NCBI GenBank assembly: GCA_018435055.1 | Contig: JAHDOA010000018.1 | Location: 186,001-250,000, forward strand | Direction: 5' to 3' | Origin: Pelotomaculum sp. | Lineage (GTDB): Bacteria > Bacillota > Desulfotomaculia > Desulfotomaculales > Pelotomaculaceae | Length of the DNA: 64,000 bases | Shown: positions 53,649 to 63,277 of the stretch, piece after piece | How the letters are laid out: each line of letters begins with the position of its first letter | Position numbering within the stretch: position 1 is the first letter of the stretch | Position numbers and translations under genes: made by a program | Notes under the pieces: generated by a model | Databases searched by the model: none | Seen by the model: only the letters and a program-made list of their open reading frames with translations | What the model was told of the DNA's origin: nothing

Positions 53649-54584
53649 TTATTCCCTTGCTTTCAACCATTCGGTCCTGGCTTCATGGATGTCCATTTCA
53701 ATTTGCTTGATCAGTTCGACAGGTGAGGCAAATTTTTTCTCTTCTCTAATGCGCCTGGTAAAACTGACTTTAATCTGTTTTCCGTAGAGATCTTCGCAGA
53801 AATCCAGCAAATGCACCTCAATATTCCTTTTCTTCCCCTGGAAAGTTGGTTTAACCCCAATATTAGCCAGGCCAAAATACATGTCGCCGTCATGATAAAT
53901 TTTCGCAGCATATACACCGTTTGCCGGCGCCAGGATATCTTGATCGATCTCCAGGTTGGCGGTGGGAAAACCAAGTGCCCGGCCGCGTTTATCCCCGGCT
54001 ACGACCTCCCCCCCTGTAAAAGGGTAATACCCCAATAATTTTGCGGCTTCAGATACATCACCGATTCTAATTAAGTGTCTAATCATCGTACTGCTGACGG
54101 TTTGCCTTTCTACCATTACCGGCTGGACCACCTGCAGGGCAAAACCATAAGTTTCAGATAGATCTTTTAACAATTCCGGGGTTCCCCGGCCGCGATGCCC
54201 GAATGTGTAGTTATAGCCTACCACAACACCACGCGCACCGATTTCTTCACATAATACCGTACGAACAAAATCTTCCGGAGAGAGGGCGGCTAGTTTCAAG
54301 TTAAAAGGAATAGTCAAAAGCACTTCTACGCCAAGCCTGGCGAATATCTCTTGTTTGTATTCCTGCGATAATAGCTGGGGTGGGCAGCTTTCGGGCTTCA
54401 ATACGGCCAGCGGGTGGGGGTGAAAGGTAAACACGGCCGGTGTGCCGTTAATATTTTTTGCCATTGTCACAAGATCATAAATCAATTTCTGGTGTCCGAT
54501 GTGAACACCGTCAAAGTTACCAAGGCCAATCACAATATTATTATGCTTGCTCTTGAGACCTTCCCAGCTGTTGTAAATATGCAA
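53649..54584 (-). CDS. ribF: Bifunctional riboflavin kinase / FAD synthetase
   Basis: Makes FMN and FAD from riboflavin. The N-terminal adenylyltransferase site is GNFDGVHIGHQKL (22-34) and the C-terminal flavokinase motif GRALGFPTANLEID. The 311 aa are normal. The start is TTG 54584 behind TAGGAGGT. It follows truB by 17 nt, as in the conserved infB-rbfA-truB-ribF order. Confidence 0.95.
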   Translation of the reverse strand: MHIYNSWEGLKSKHNNIVIGLGNFDGVHIGHQKLIYDLVTMAKNINGTPAVFTFHPHPLAVLKPESCPPQLLSQEYKQEIFARLGVEVLLTIPFNLKLAALSPEDFVRTVLCEEIGARGVVVGYNYTFGHRGRGTPELLKDLSETYGFALQVVQPVMVERQTVSSTMIRHLIRIGDVSEAAKLLGYYPFTGGEVVAGDKRGRALGFPTANLEIDQDILAPANGVYAAKIYHDGDMYFGLANIGVKPTFQGKKRNIEVHLLDFCEDLYGKQIKVSFTRRIREEKKFASPVELIKQIEMDIHEARTEWLKARE

Positions 54585-54601
54585 TATGCAGACCTCCTAA
54601 T

Positions 54602-55531
54602 TCACCTTGGCAGTACACAAACAGGCTTAAAAACTAAACGCGCCATATCCTGCGTGTCACAAGTCGTTTCCGCCACAGCCAGAAATCCTGCCGGCCCGAT
54701 CAGGCGGACCCGGGCGCCTTCATTCAGCCCTCCGGGCAACTTCGCCACACCGGGCGGATATAGTTTAGCTCCAGACAATACCGACGGGACAGCCCCGTTT
54801 TTGACCAGAACAGCCGGCAGGGCGGAAAGCGCTTCATCTATATCGATAACCTTTTCCAACAAGGTATTTTCCTCTTTTAAGATTTTAATTTCCTCCAGGG
54901 TAAGCGATTCGGATATTTTATAAGGACCTACCGCTGTCCTCACCAAAAAAGACATGTGCGCTCCGCAGCCCAGCCTGGACCCTATATCGAGACAAAGGCT
55001 CCGCACATAGGTGCCTTTGGAGCAGGACAAGTGCAGTAAGGTTCGCGGGTGGGGTGTGCCCCAATCGTACCCGCTAACAAATTCCAGGGAATTTATATTA
55101 ACAACACGCCCCGGCCGGTCAACCTCAAGGCCGGCCCTGGCCAGTTGGTATAATTTTTTTCCATGCAGTTTAATAGCTGATGTCATCGGTGGCACTTGAA
55201 TTATTTTTCCATGAAAATGCGACAGCACCGCACGTACATCATCCTCGCGTAAACCTGAGGCGTCTTTTTCGCCTGTTACTTCACCAAACGCGTCTCCCGA
55301 GAGCGTGGCGATACCAAATGTAATTTCAGCCCTGTATTCCTTATCTTCATCGATCAAGAAACCTGCCAGGCGTGTGGCGCCACCCAGGCAAATCAGCAAA
55401 ACCCCTGCCGCGCCTGGATCAAGTGTGCCGGTATGTCCCACTTTTTTTATGCCAAGTAAGCGACGAATGAAATTGACGACATCATGGGAAGTCATCCCGG
55501 GTGGTTTGAGAACGTTGATAAACCCATTCAC
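54602..55531 (-). CDS. truB: tRNA pseudouridine(55) synthase
   Basis: Modifies U55 in the T-loop of tRNAs. N-terminus GFINVLKPPGMTSHD and the catalytic Asp D38 in VGHTGTLDPGAAGVL are diagnostic; a PUA-like C-terminal part completes 309 aa. GTG 55531 overlaps the nrnA stop by 4 nt (GTGA), so translation is coupled. Confidence 0.96.
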   Translation of the reverse strand: MNGFINVLKPPGMTSHDVVNFIRRLLGIKKVGHTGTLDPGAAGVLLICLGGATRLAGFLIDEDKEYRAEITFGIATLSGDAFGEVTGEKDASGLREDDVRAVLSHFHGKIIQVPPMTSAIKLHGKKLYQLARAGLEVDRPGRVVNINSLEFVSGYDWGTPHPRTLLHLSCSKGTYVRSLCLDIGSRLGCGAHMSFLVRTAVGPYKISESLTLEEIKILKEENTLLEKVIDIDEALSALPAVLVKNGAVPSVLSGAKLYPPGVAKLPGGLNEGARVRLIGPAGFLAVAETTCDTQDMARLVFKPVCVLPR

Positions 55532-56505
55532 TGGCCAATGCCCCTTACCGCCAATAAAGCCGCGGAAACAACCCGCTCGATTATTTCATTCAAATCCCCC
55601 TGCACCGTACTGCCGGAGGCGTGCGGGTGTCCGCCGCCGCCAAACAGTGCGGCCAGCTTGTTAACATCTACAACATCTTTCGAACGAAAGCTTATTTTAT
55701 AACTGCCTTCCTTGATTTCACGAAAGAGCATGCCGACTTCAACGCCTCTGATTGACTTGGCATAATTCACTAGACCTTCCGTATGCTCGTCCATCGCACC
55801 GGAATTTTTAATTGTTTCGCGTGTAACCGTCATCCACGAAATTTTTCCGCATGAACTGGTGGTAAGTGTACTTAATGCCATGCATAGCAGTTGAAAAAAC
55901 GCTTTCGGCTTTTCCTCATAAATGCGGACATTGATCTGCGCCGCCGGCACACCGATCTCCATAAGGTTCGCTACGCGGCGCAGTGTACCCGGCGTGGTGC
56001 TGTCATATTGAAAGGAACCTGTATCAGTAATTATGGCCGTATAAAGGCATACCGCCACATCCCGGTTAATTTCCAGGCCCATCTCAATTATTAGATCATA
56101 TATGATTTCTCCTACAGCAGCAGCAGCAGGGTCTATATACCTGTATTTACCGAAACAGGATGAACCCGTATGGTGGTCAAGGATGATTATTTCCATTTCC
56201 CCTGACAAAAGTTCCTGAAAACCCCGGCCAAGTCTTTCCGGTACGGAGCAGTCTAAAATGATCAGGGTGTCAAATTCGACATCCGGGGGTAAACCAACCC
56301 GGTATTTGTCCAACCCCGGCAGGAAATCATAAATCTCCGGAGGCGGGTCAGGCCCGGCCATAGTTACCTTTTTGCCCATGCTTTCCAGGGTTAATCCCAG
56401 AGCCAGTACTGAACCCAGGGAATCACCGTCAGGCATAACATGACCGCAAATAAGAGCGCCCTCAGCCCGCTTTAATGCTGCAGCTATATCGGCCAGGCTA
56501 TTCAT
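55528..56505 (-). CDS. nrnA: NrnA-type DHH phosphoesterase (nanoRNase / pAp phosphatase)
   Basis: Degrades very short RNAs and/or pAp. The DHH family motifs are [28 protein letters not shown], and the DHHA1 motif [10 protein letters not shown] near the C-terminus. ATG 56505 follows AGGCGG; the GTG 56514 lies in that SD. It overlaps rbfA by 8 nt. Presence between rbfA and truB is common in Clostridia. Confidence 0.92.
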   Translation of the reverse strand: MNSLADIAAALKRAEGALICGHVMPDGDSLGSVLALGLTLESMGKKVTMAGPDPPPEIYDFLPGLDKYRVGLPPDVEFDTLIILDCSVPERLGRGFQELLSGEMEIIILDHHTGSSCFGKYRYIDPAAAAVGEIIYDLIIEMGLEINRDVAVCLYTAIITDTGSFQYDSTTPGTLRRVANLMEIGVPAAQINVRIYEEKPKAFFQLLCMALSTLTTSSCGKISWMTVTRETIKNSGAMDEHTEGLVNYAKSIRGVEVGMLFREIKEGSYKISFRSKDVVDVNKLAALFGGGGHPHASGSTVQGDLNEIIERVVSAALLAVRGIGQ

Positions 56506-56857
56506 TCTGACCACCGCCTTTTTCCTTGACCTTTTCCATCAACGCGATTATTCTGGAGCCGTGACTTATAGACTGATCAAGTTTAAAGGTTATTTCCGGG
56601 GTATAACGCAGGCGAATCCTTTTGCCCAGTTCTCCCCGGATAAAACCCTGGGCTTTTTGCAGGGCCTTTATGGAAATTTTCTGCTGGTCCGGTTCGCCAA
56701 AAATACTGGCGTAAATATTGGCATAGCGCAAATCCTTGGAAACATCGACAGACGTTATGGAGACAAAGCCTATCCTCGGGTCTTTCAACTCTTCTCTTAA
56801 CAGCTCCGATACTTCCTTTTTAATGGCTTCAGCCAACCTTTCAGGACGGAAGGACAT
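56498..56857 (-). CDS. rbfA: Ribosome-binding factor A
   Basis: 30S maturation factor acting near the 16S 5' helix. [38 protein letters not shown] and a KH-like core are characteristic. ATG 56857 is just after GAGAGGTG; about 119 aa. It sits between infB and nrnA. Confidence 0.94.
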   Translation of the reverse strand: MSFRPERLAEAIKKEVSELLREELKDPRIGFVSITSVDVSKDLRYANIYASIFGEPDQQKISIKALQKAQGFIRGELGKRIRLRYTPEITFKLDQSISHGSRIIALMEKVKEKGGGQNE

Positions 56858-56929
56858 TTTGGGCACCTCTCATTGTAATCATCAACCAAGAAGATATAAG
56901 ATGACAAAAACAAATAAGTTAAATATTAA

Positions 56930-59800
56930 TCAGGATAGCTGACGTTTGATTGTTTCAATATTGAAAGCTTCAACAACGTCCCCTTCCTGTATCTCATTGA
57001 ATCTTTCAATGGCCAGACCGCACTCGTAACCCTGCAGCACTTCTTTAACATCGTCTTTAAAGCGCTTCAAAGAATCAAGCTTACCCTCATGAACAACGAT
57101 ACCGTCACGCACTACCCTGACACCGGCGTCTCTTTCGATTTTACCCTCAACAACATAACAGCCGGCTATCGTGCCAATCCGGGAGGCCCTGAAAATCTTG
57201 CGTATTTCGGCGCGACCGAGCATAACCTCACGGTACTCCGGCTCAAGCAGGCCGCTCATTGCCGCCTTGACGTCTTCAATAGCGTCATAGATCACCCTGT
57301 ACAGCCGTATATCCACTTTTTCACTTTCTGCCGCTTTCCTGGCATTCACGTCAGGCCGCACGTTAAAACCGATGATGATGGCGTTGGAAGCGGATGCGAA
57401 CATAACGTCCGTTTCTCTTATGGCGCCCACACCGCCATGAATAATATTAACCTTTACCTCACCCGTGTTCAATCTTTCCAACGCTTGCCGGAGGGCTTCC
57501 ACTGATCCCTGCACATCGGCTTTGACAATAATTCCGAGTTCCTTGATCTGGCCTTCCTGAATATGCTTAAAAAGGTCTTCTAAGGATACCTTGCTGGTGG
57601 TTCTCAGTTCCTCATCGCGCTTTCTAGTTTGTCTCCTGGATACAATGCTTCTGGCGAGTTTTTCATCCTCCGTAACAATAAATATATCACCAGCGGCCGG
57701 CACTTCGGAAAAACCGATAACCTCAACCGGTGTTGACGGACCCGCCTTTTTAATCCGGCGTCCCTTATCGTCCATCATCGCCCTCACCCGGCCTATCGCT
57801 GCCCCGGCAATTACAGTATCACCTATATTTAATGTGCCACTCTGCACCAGAACCGATGCGACCGGACCTCGGCCTTTGTCCAGTTCAGCCTCAACAACCG
57901 TGCCTCTTGCCGGCCGGTTCGCATTTGCTTTTAGTTCGCCCATTTCTGCAACAAGCAGGATCATCTCTAATAATTCATTAATACCCTGCTTATTAATAGC
58001 CGAAACATTTACACAAATAGTATCCCCGCCCCACTCCTCAGACACCAGTCCTTGTTCCGTCAATTCCTGTTTTACTTTGTCAGAGTTCGCACCAGGTTTG
58101 TCAATCTTATTAATGGCGACAATAATGGGAACCCCGGCGTCTTTGGCATGGTTTATTGCTTCCACTGTCTGGGGCATTACCCCGTCATCCGCAGCTACTA
58201 CCAAAATGGCGATATCGGTCACCTGAGCGCCGCGCGCCCGCATTGCCGTGAAGGCCTCATGGCCCGGTGTGTCAATAAAGGTTATTTTTTTCCCGTTATG
58301 CTCGATCTGATATGCGCCTATATGCTGTGTAATACCGCCGGCTTCGGTAGCAATAACGTTGGTTTCCCGGATGGCGTCCAATAGTGAAGTCTTACCATGG
58401 TCAACGTGTCCCATTACAGTTACCACACTGGCTCTATGCTGCAACAGTTCAGGGCTGTCTTCCGGCTCCTGCATAAGTACCGCTTCCAAATCTACAGGTA
58501 ATTTAATCTCCACTTCGTAGCCGAATTCACCGGCCAGAATAGTCGCTGTGTCAATATCGATTTCCTGGTTAATTGTTGCCAGGACACCCAACTGCATCAA
58601 CTTTTTGATTAGCTCCGCGGGGCTTTTGTGGAGCTTTAACGCCAGTTCCTGGACAGTCACCGAATCGCCAAGCACTACAGGTTTTTTCTCAATTGGTCTG
58701 GTTGGTTTCGGCGCCTGCGCTTGTGCCCTGGAGGGTCCTTTTTTACGGTGGACATTTGAGCGAAGCCTTGCTTCAGCCTGATCGGCGACAGAGCTCCTTT
58801 TTTCAAAACGGCTTCTTGGTTCAGGTTTTTTATAGCCGGGTTTAGGCTGTTTAGACTTTTCCGCCGTTTTTGCCTTGTCTGCCGGCATGCGGCTCTTGTC
58901 GTCCACTTTAGGGATCTGCAGACGCAAACTTTGCTGATCTGCCCTCGGTTTAACACCCTGGCCGGCATCGGTACGGACCGGCCGGTCCGTTGGTTTTGGC
59001 CTGGCGCCCTGAGCGCCGCCAGGTCGCGGAGCTCCCATACCACGCTGCGGCGTCCTTGCCCCCGGGGCAGCCTGCCCGGCTCCTGACCTAAAAGGAGCGC
59101 CCTGCCTCTGGCTGGCAGGCCTGTCATAAGGTCTGGCTGAGCCTGTGCCGGCCTGCGTCCTAGGGCCAACCGGCCTTGTTGCGCTGCGGCCCTGACGCTG
59201 GGATTCCTGCTGTAACCTGTCCGGACGGGCTGATATGTCACGCTGCGTTTGTGGCCTTTCCTGCAACGGGGAGCGTTCATGTTGGGTATTTTTAACCTGG
59301 ACATGGTCCTGTTGCCCATCATACCGGGGTTTAAAAAATTGATCATTTTTCGGGGGGCTTTTCGGCCTTGCCGTCCCTGCGGGCCTTTCTTGAAAACGCC
59401 TGTCCGGTGGTCTGGAGGGCACACGGTCAACCGTGCCGGGTCCGCGATAGGATTTAGATCTCACGCTCTTTTCTTCCTTTTTGTGCACATCCCTTAACTG
59501 TTTATCGCTACCAGAGACAGGTTTCGTTTCAGACAGTATTTTTTTCTTCTCACCCTGTTCCATCTGCCGGGCGGCTGATAGGCCAGACTGACCAGTTCCC
59601 GCAGGTTTCCCGGCAACATCAGCTTTCTTCGCTTTAACTCCATCTTTTTTATAAATTTTGCGCAGCCGCTCGATATCTTCGTCTTCCAAAGTACTCATAT
59701 GAGATTTGATAGCTACGCCCATGTCATTTAACTTGTTGATAATTTCCCTGCTTTCTATGTTAAGTTCCTTGGCGAGTTCGTGTACACGTTTTTTTGCCAT
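56930..59800 (-). CDS. infB: Translation initiation factor IF-2
   Basis: GTPase that places initiator tRNA on the ribosome. The N-terminal IF2_N helix domain ([19 protein letters not shown]) is followed by a long Lys/Arg/Pro/Gln-rich linker of about 310 residues. The G domain has [29 protein letters not shown] and NKIDKP, and then the C1/C2 domains. It is long, at 956 aa, because of the linker. ATG 59800 has GGAGGTG. Confidence 0.97.
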   Translation of the reverse strand: MAKKRVHELAKELNIESREIINKLNDMGVAIKSHMSTLEDEDIERLRKIYKKDGVKAKKADVAGKPAGTGQSGLSAARQMEQGEKKKILSETKPVSGSDKQLRDVHKKEEKSVRSKSYRGPGTVDRVPSRPPDRRFQERPAGTARPKSPPKNDQFFKPRYDGQQDHVQVKNTQHERSPLQERPQTQRDISARPDRLQQESQRQGRSATRPVGPRTQAGTGSARPYDRPASQRQGAPFRSGAGQAAPGARTPQRGMGAPRPGGAQGARPKPTDRPVRTDAGQGVKPRADQQSLRLQIPKVDDKSRMPADKAKTAEKSKQPKPGYKKPEPRSRFEKRSSVADQAEARLRSNVHRKKGPSRAQAQAPKPTRPIEKKPVVLGDSVTVQELALKLHKSPAELIKKLMQLGVLATINQEIDIDTATILAGEFGYEVEIKLPVDLEAVLMQEPEDSPELLQHRASVVTVMGHVDHGKTSLLDAIRETNVIATEAGGITQHIGAYQIEHNGKKITFIDTPGHEAFTAMRARGAQVTDIAILVVAADDGVMPQTVEAINHAKDAGVPIIVAINKIDKPGANSDKVKQELTEQGLVSEEWGGDTICVNVSAINKQGINELLEMILLVAEMGELKANANRPARGTVVEAELDKGRGPVASVLVQSGTLNIGDTVIAGAAIGRVRAMMDDKGRRIKKAGPSTPVEVIGFSEVPAAGDIFIVTEDEKLARSIVSRRQTRKRDEELRTTSKVSLEDLFKHIQEGQIKELGIIVKADVQGSVEALRQALERLNTGEVKVNIIHGGVGAIRETDVMFASASNAIIIGFNVRPDVNARKAAESEKVDIRLYRVIYDAIEDVKAAMSGLLEPEYREVMLGRAEIRKIFRASRIGTIAGCYVVEGKIERDAGVRVVRDGIVVHEGKLDSLKRFKDDVKEVLQGYECGLAIERFNEIQEGDVVEAFNIETIKRQLS

Positions 59801-59886
59801 CCAATCACCTCCAAGATTTTAGTTATCTTATTTTGACATCTCCCCTTCCCCTGGCGGCTCCGGTACTGACAAAACCGGGGCAGACA

Positions 59887-60159
59887 TCATTCATTCTTCA
59901 CCAGCCCCTTCTTTAAATCTTCCACCAGACCCTGACTAATTGTTCGCTGCAGGGCTTTGTCAAGGCGTTTACCTTTCAGCGCTTTGCCCAGGCAGTCCAG
60001 ATCCGGGCATATATATGCGCCGCGGCCTGATTTTTTTCCCGTAGGGTCTATTACCACAGAGTCATCAGGTGTGCGGACCACCCTGATTAGCTGTTTTTTG
60101 GGTTTCATCTCCTGACAGCCAACACACATGCGCTGGGGAATTTTTTTTATTCTCGGCAC
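59887..60159 (-). CDS. ylxR: YlxR-family RNA-binding protein (RnpM)
   Basis: DUF448 protein of 90 aa: RMCVGCQEMKPKKQLIRVV with the Cys pair, then KKSGRGAYICPDLDCLGKA. RnpM has been tied to RNase P modulation in Bacillus. It follows nusA by 12 nt. The L7Ae-type ylxQ gene that often follows ylxR is absent; only 86 nt precede infB. Confidence 0.92.
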   Translation of the reverse strand: MPRIKKIPQRMCVGCQEMKPKKQLIRVVRTPDDSVVIDPTGKKSGRGAYICPDLDCLGKALKGKRLDKALQRTISQGLVEDLKKGLVKNE

Positions 60160-60171
60160 CAGACCTCTCCC

Positions 60172-61254
60172 CTATTCGTATTCATTTTCAAAAAGGTCGC
60201 TGTACTCATCAGGATATATCTCCCTCATCTGGGATTCACTTTTGATATCTATCTTCCAACCAGTGAGCTTTGCCGCCAGGCGGGCGTTTTGACCTTCTTT
60301 GCCGATTGCGAGTGAAAGTTGATAGTCCGGCACGATAACTCTTGCTACCTTTTCTTCTTCCCATATTTCTACCGCGACAACTTTGGCCGGGCTTAATGAA
60401 CTGGCCACAAATTTAGACGGGTCTGTATTCCATTTTATTATATCTATCTTTTCACCGTTAAGTTCGTTTACAATATTCTGGACCCTCATCCCTTTAGGTC
60501 CCACACAGGCGCCGACCGGATCCACGTTATCGTCTTTGGAATAGACAGCTATCTTTGAACGGGCGCTTGCTTCCCTGGCTACTCCCTTGAGTTCGATTAC
60601 ACCGTCAAGCAGTTCGGGTACCTCCATCTCAAAAAGGCGTTTCAATAGGCCGGGATGGGTACGGGAAACAAGAATTTGTGGTCCTTTGGTAGTTTTTCTG
60701 ACCTCTATTATATAAACTTTGATCCGGTCTCCCTGCCGGTAATTCTCCCCCGGCATCTGTTCTGACTGAGCAAGAATGGCCTCAGTTTTCCCCAGTTCAA
60801 TATATACGTTTTTTTGCTCATTACGCTGGACAACACCTGTGACGATATCGCCTTCCCGATTGGCAAATTCCTCGAAAATTATATTCCTTTCAGCTTCCCG
60901 GATTCGCTGAACGACTACCTGTTTGGCTGTCTGCGCGGCAATCCGGCCAAAGTTCCTTGGTGTAACCTCGCTCTCAACAATGTCCCCTAGTTCATAATTG
61001 GGGTTTATTTTTTGCGCGTCTTCCAGTGTAATCTCCTGTCGTTGATCTTCTGCCATTTCTTTAACAGTATGCTGGGTAAATACCCGGAAATCCCCGGTCT
61101 CACGATCTATATGGACCCGGGCATTTTGCAGTGACCCGAAATTTCTTTTATAAGCGGATAATAAAGCCGCTTCTATGGCCTCCAGCAACACATCAACCGA
61201 GATGCCCTTTTCCTTCTCTAAATCTTTTAGAGCTTCTAAAAAATCGATGTTCAT
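60172..61254 (-). CDS. nusA: Transcription termination/antitermination factor NusA
   Basis: RNA polymerase-binding factor affecting pausing and termination. The N-terminal domain is followed by an S1 domain (REGDIVTGVVQRNEQKNVYIEL) and two KH domains (VGACVGPKGMRVQNIVNEL; LAIGKEGQNARLAAKLTGW). ATG 61254 with GGGGAGGTGA gives 360 aa; an upstream in-frame start lies inside the SD region. It overlaps no gene but is only about 20 nt after rimP. Confidence 0.96.
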   Translation of the reverse strand: MNIDFLEALKDLEKEKGISVDVLLEAIEAALLSAYKRNFGSLQNARVHIDRETGDFRVFTQHTVKEMAEDQRQEITLEDAQKINPNYELGDIVESEVTPRNFGRIAAQTAKQVVVQRIREAERNIIFEEFANREGDIVTGVVQRNEQKNVYIELGKTEAILAQSEQMPGENYRQGDRIKVYIIEVRKTTKGPQILVSRTHPGLLKRLFEMEVPELLDGVIELKGVAREASARSKIAVYSKDDNVDPVGACVGPKGMRVQNIVNELNGEKIDIIKWNTDPSKFVASSLSPAKVVAVEIWEEEKVARVIVPDYQLSLAIGKEGQNARLAAKLTGWKIDIKSESQMREIYPDEYSDLFENEYE

Positions 61255-61274
61255 GATTTCACCTCCCCGAACTT

Positions 61275-61736
61275 TCAAAATTCCGCTTTAAGCCGTGCCG
61301 ACGCTACCTGGCTATAATTTATTGTTAATTCTTTGCCTTCTAAATCAAGAATTATGTTATCATCGCGGACTGCTGCAATGCGTCCGGTAATATTCTTTTT
61401 GCCGTCATATGGAGCAAACGTGCTTATGGCAACCAGGTTACCGGTAAAGCGGCTAAAATCGGCTAGCTTTTTCAGTGGTCTTTCAAGCCCGGGCGATGAA
61501 ACCTCGAGATGATATGATTGGGGTATCGGATCCTTTTCATCTAATAGCCTGTCAATTTTCCGTGAAAGATACCCGCAGTCTTCAATTCCGATGCCGCCGG
61601 GCTGATCAATAAAAATTCGCAGATACCAGCAGGGACCTTCTTTAACAAATTCAACGTCAACCAGTTCCATACCGGATTCCTGAACGCAGGGCGTGATTAA
61701 CTCCTCGACAATTTCAACAGTCCTTTTTTTGGACAA
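61275..61736 (-). CDS. rimP: Ribosome maturation factor RimP
   Basis: 30S assembly factor of 153 aa: VEELITPCVQESGMELVDVE, LRIFIDQPGGIGIEDC, and SPGLERPLKKLADFSRFTG are conserved. The start is TTG 61736 behind GGAGGGG. It opens the rimP-nusA-ylxR-infB-rbfA-nrnA-truB-ribF run. Confidence 0.95.
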   Translation of the reverse strand: MSKKRTVEIVEELITPCVQESGMELVDVEFVKEGPCWYLRIFIDQPGGIGIEDCGYLSRKIDRLLDEKDPIPQSYHLEVSSPGLERPLKKLADFSRFTGNLVAISTFAPYDGKKNITGRIAAVRDDNIILDLEGKELTINYSQVASARLKAEF

Positions 61737-61794
61737 TTATATAACCCCTCCATCAATATGTTTTCCGCTAAACCGGCGATTTATCTCCAACATA

Positions 61795-61830
61795 AGACGA
61801 AAGAGTGGGCGCCACCCACTCCTTACAAAG
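61795..61830 (-). terminator. Hairpin between the glycosyltransferase gene and rimP
   Basis: GAGTGGG (61804-61810) pairs with CCCACTC (61816-61822); the minus strand then reads TTTCGTCTT. A terminator of the preceding gene or a leader hairpin of the rimP operon. Confidence 0.6.
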
Positions 61831-61910
61831 AAGTTAAAATCTACCTTGCCGAAAACCATGGATAGTATATCACAGAAGACATTTGTTGACAAGTGCAAAT
61901 ATGCTTCAGG

Positions 61911-63068
61911 TTATTTTGTCGCCTGCATAACATCGGCGCTACCCACAGTTATTGCCATCAACCTGACAACATCACGCGCCGCGTAAGGTTTACCGCGGGC
62001 CGCTGATGCGCGCGCCATATTTTCAATTTTTACAGGGTCCTTGAGATAATCCTGAACCAGAGATTCCAGATTGGCCAGATCGATCCTGACACCGGCGCCG
62101 GCGGCGGTCATGAATTCTGCATTTCTTACCTCTTGACCCGGCAGGGGATCCACAATGAATAGCGGCAGTCCCAAAGCCATAGCCTCAGCACAGGCCAGTC
62201 CGCCCGCTTTACCTATCATTAAGTCCGAAGCTGCCATTAATTCGTGAATGTTGTCGACAAAGCCATAAATCTTCACCAGGCATGACATGTCCCACGCCAT
62301 ATTGTCCAGCTTTTCCCGCAGAGCGGCATTGACGCCGGCAACACATATCAGCTGGCAGCGGTTGCTATTTCCCAACGCTTTAAACACAGTATCAATAGGT
62401 CCCATACCCAACCCGCCACCCATAAGCAGGACAACCGGCAGATCCGGCTCCAGTCCAATCTGTTTGCGCAGCAGGAGCTTATCATAGCGGGCAAAAAATT
62501 TCGAGTGTATGGGTATCCCCGTCGCATGCACGCGACCCGGGTCTATGCCGAATGCCAGACACTGTGGTACCAAATCCTCGGAACCAACTATATAGTTGTC
62601 TACTTCAGGAAATATATAAAAAGAATGGACGTCATAGTCGGTAATTATTGCAAATAACGGACCACTGAATATTCCTTTTTTCTTAAGAAATGATACTATG
62701 CCAAGGGGGAAAGCGTGTGTACAGACAATAATATCCGGCTGGAAATCATTTATGTATTTGACCAGCCTGGGCGCGGCGGCAATGTTTATAATATGGCTGA
62801 AGCCGGCCTTGCCTTTCCCCGATAAAGGCTTCCCGCGTCCGGCCTGTCTGTACAGGAACCCATACAGAAACGGCGACTTTTTCAACATTTCCATATAAGC
62901 GCCCAGCACCATTTTCCCAAGGAACGGGCTGGCATAGCGGAAGGTGTCCAGAATCCTGATCTCAGCGCGTGGATATAGTACCTTAGCCGCTTCTTTAAGC
63001 GCTTCCGCAGTTCGCATATGGCCGGCCCCAACTGCCACGGACAGTATCAGAACTTTATTGAGTCCCAA
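61911..63068 (-). CDS. UgtP/MGDG-synthase-like glycosyltransferase
   Basis: GT28-type glycosyltransferase of 385 aa resembling processive diacylglycerol glucosyltransferases and MGDG synthase. The N-terminal motif is LILSVAVGAGHMRTAEAL, and the C-terminal donor site is VVLLMGGGLGMGP, ASDLMIGKAGGLACAEAMALGLP. These enzymes make membrane glycolipids or lipoteichoic acid anchors. Start TTG 63068. The exact acceptor is not certain. Confidence 0.87.
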   Translation of the reverse strand: MGLNKVLILSVAVGAGHMRTAEALKEAAKVLYPRAEIRILDTFRYASPFLGKMVLGAYMEMLKKSPFLYGFLYRQAGRGKPLSGKGKAGFSHIINIAAAPRLVKYINDFQPDIIVCTHAFPLGIVSFLKKKGIFSGPLFAIITDYDVHSFYIFPEVDNYIVGSEDLVPQCLAFGIDPGRVHATGIPIHSKFFARYDKLLLRKQIGLEPDLPVVLLMGGGLGMGPIDTVFKALGNSNRCQLICVAGVNAALREKLDNMAWDMSCLVKIYGFVDNIHELMAASDLMIGKAGGLACAEAMALGLPLFIVDPLPGQEVRNAEFMTAAGAGVRIDLANLESLVQDYLKDPVKIENMARASAARGKPYAARDVVRLMAITVGSADVMQATK

Positions 63069-63104
63069 AGTTTATGTAACCTCTTTCCGGATAAACATTT
63101 TCGG

Positions 63105-63260
63105 TAAACATTCCTCAGCCATTCCATCGGGGACATATCTCGGCTCAAAAGAAATGCCACAGATAAAGATGTGTCCCCATTCCGCTGTCCGGCGCCATGC
63201 CACGATACAAATCGCAAAAAAAGCGTGTAAGGAGTGCCAGGAGAACCGTCCCCTTGACAC
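63105..63260 (-). repeat. Dispersed intergenic repeat, copy 2, with GGGGACA-type elements
   Basis: Minus strand: GTGTCAAGGGGACGGTTCTC (about 63241-63260), then GACAGCGGAATGGGGACA (63190-63173), GATATGTCCCCGATGG and GGCTGAGGAATGTTTACCGA (about 63103-63122). The second and fourth motifs recur at 44401-44476 in the same orientation. No intact transposase frame is present. Small frames here do not look like known proteins. Confidence 0.65.
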
Positions 63261-63277
63261 GCGCGCTGAAACCGCAC

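Noticed and set aside
63047-63277. Short minus-strand frames that might encode a protein or transposase fragment
   Set aside because: They have no recognisable domain, no convincing SD, and overlap a dispersed repeat with GGGGACA elements; treated as repeat.
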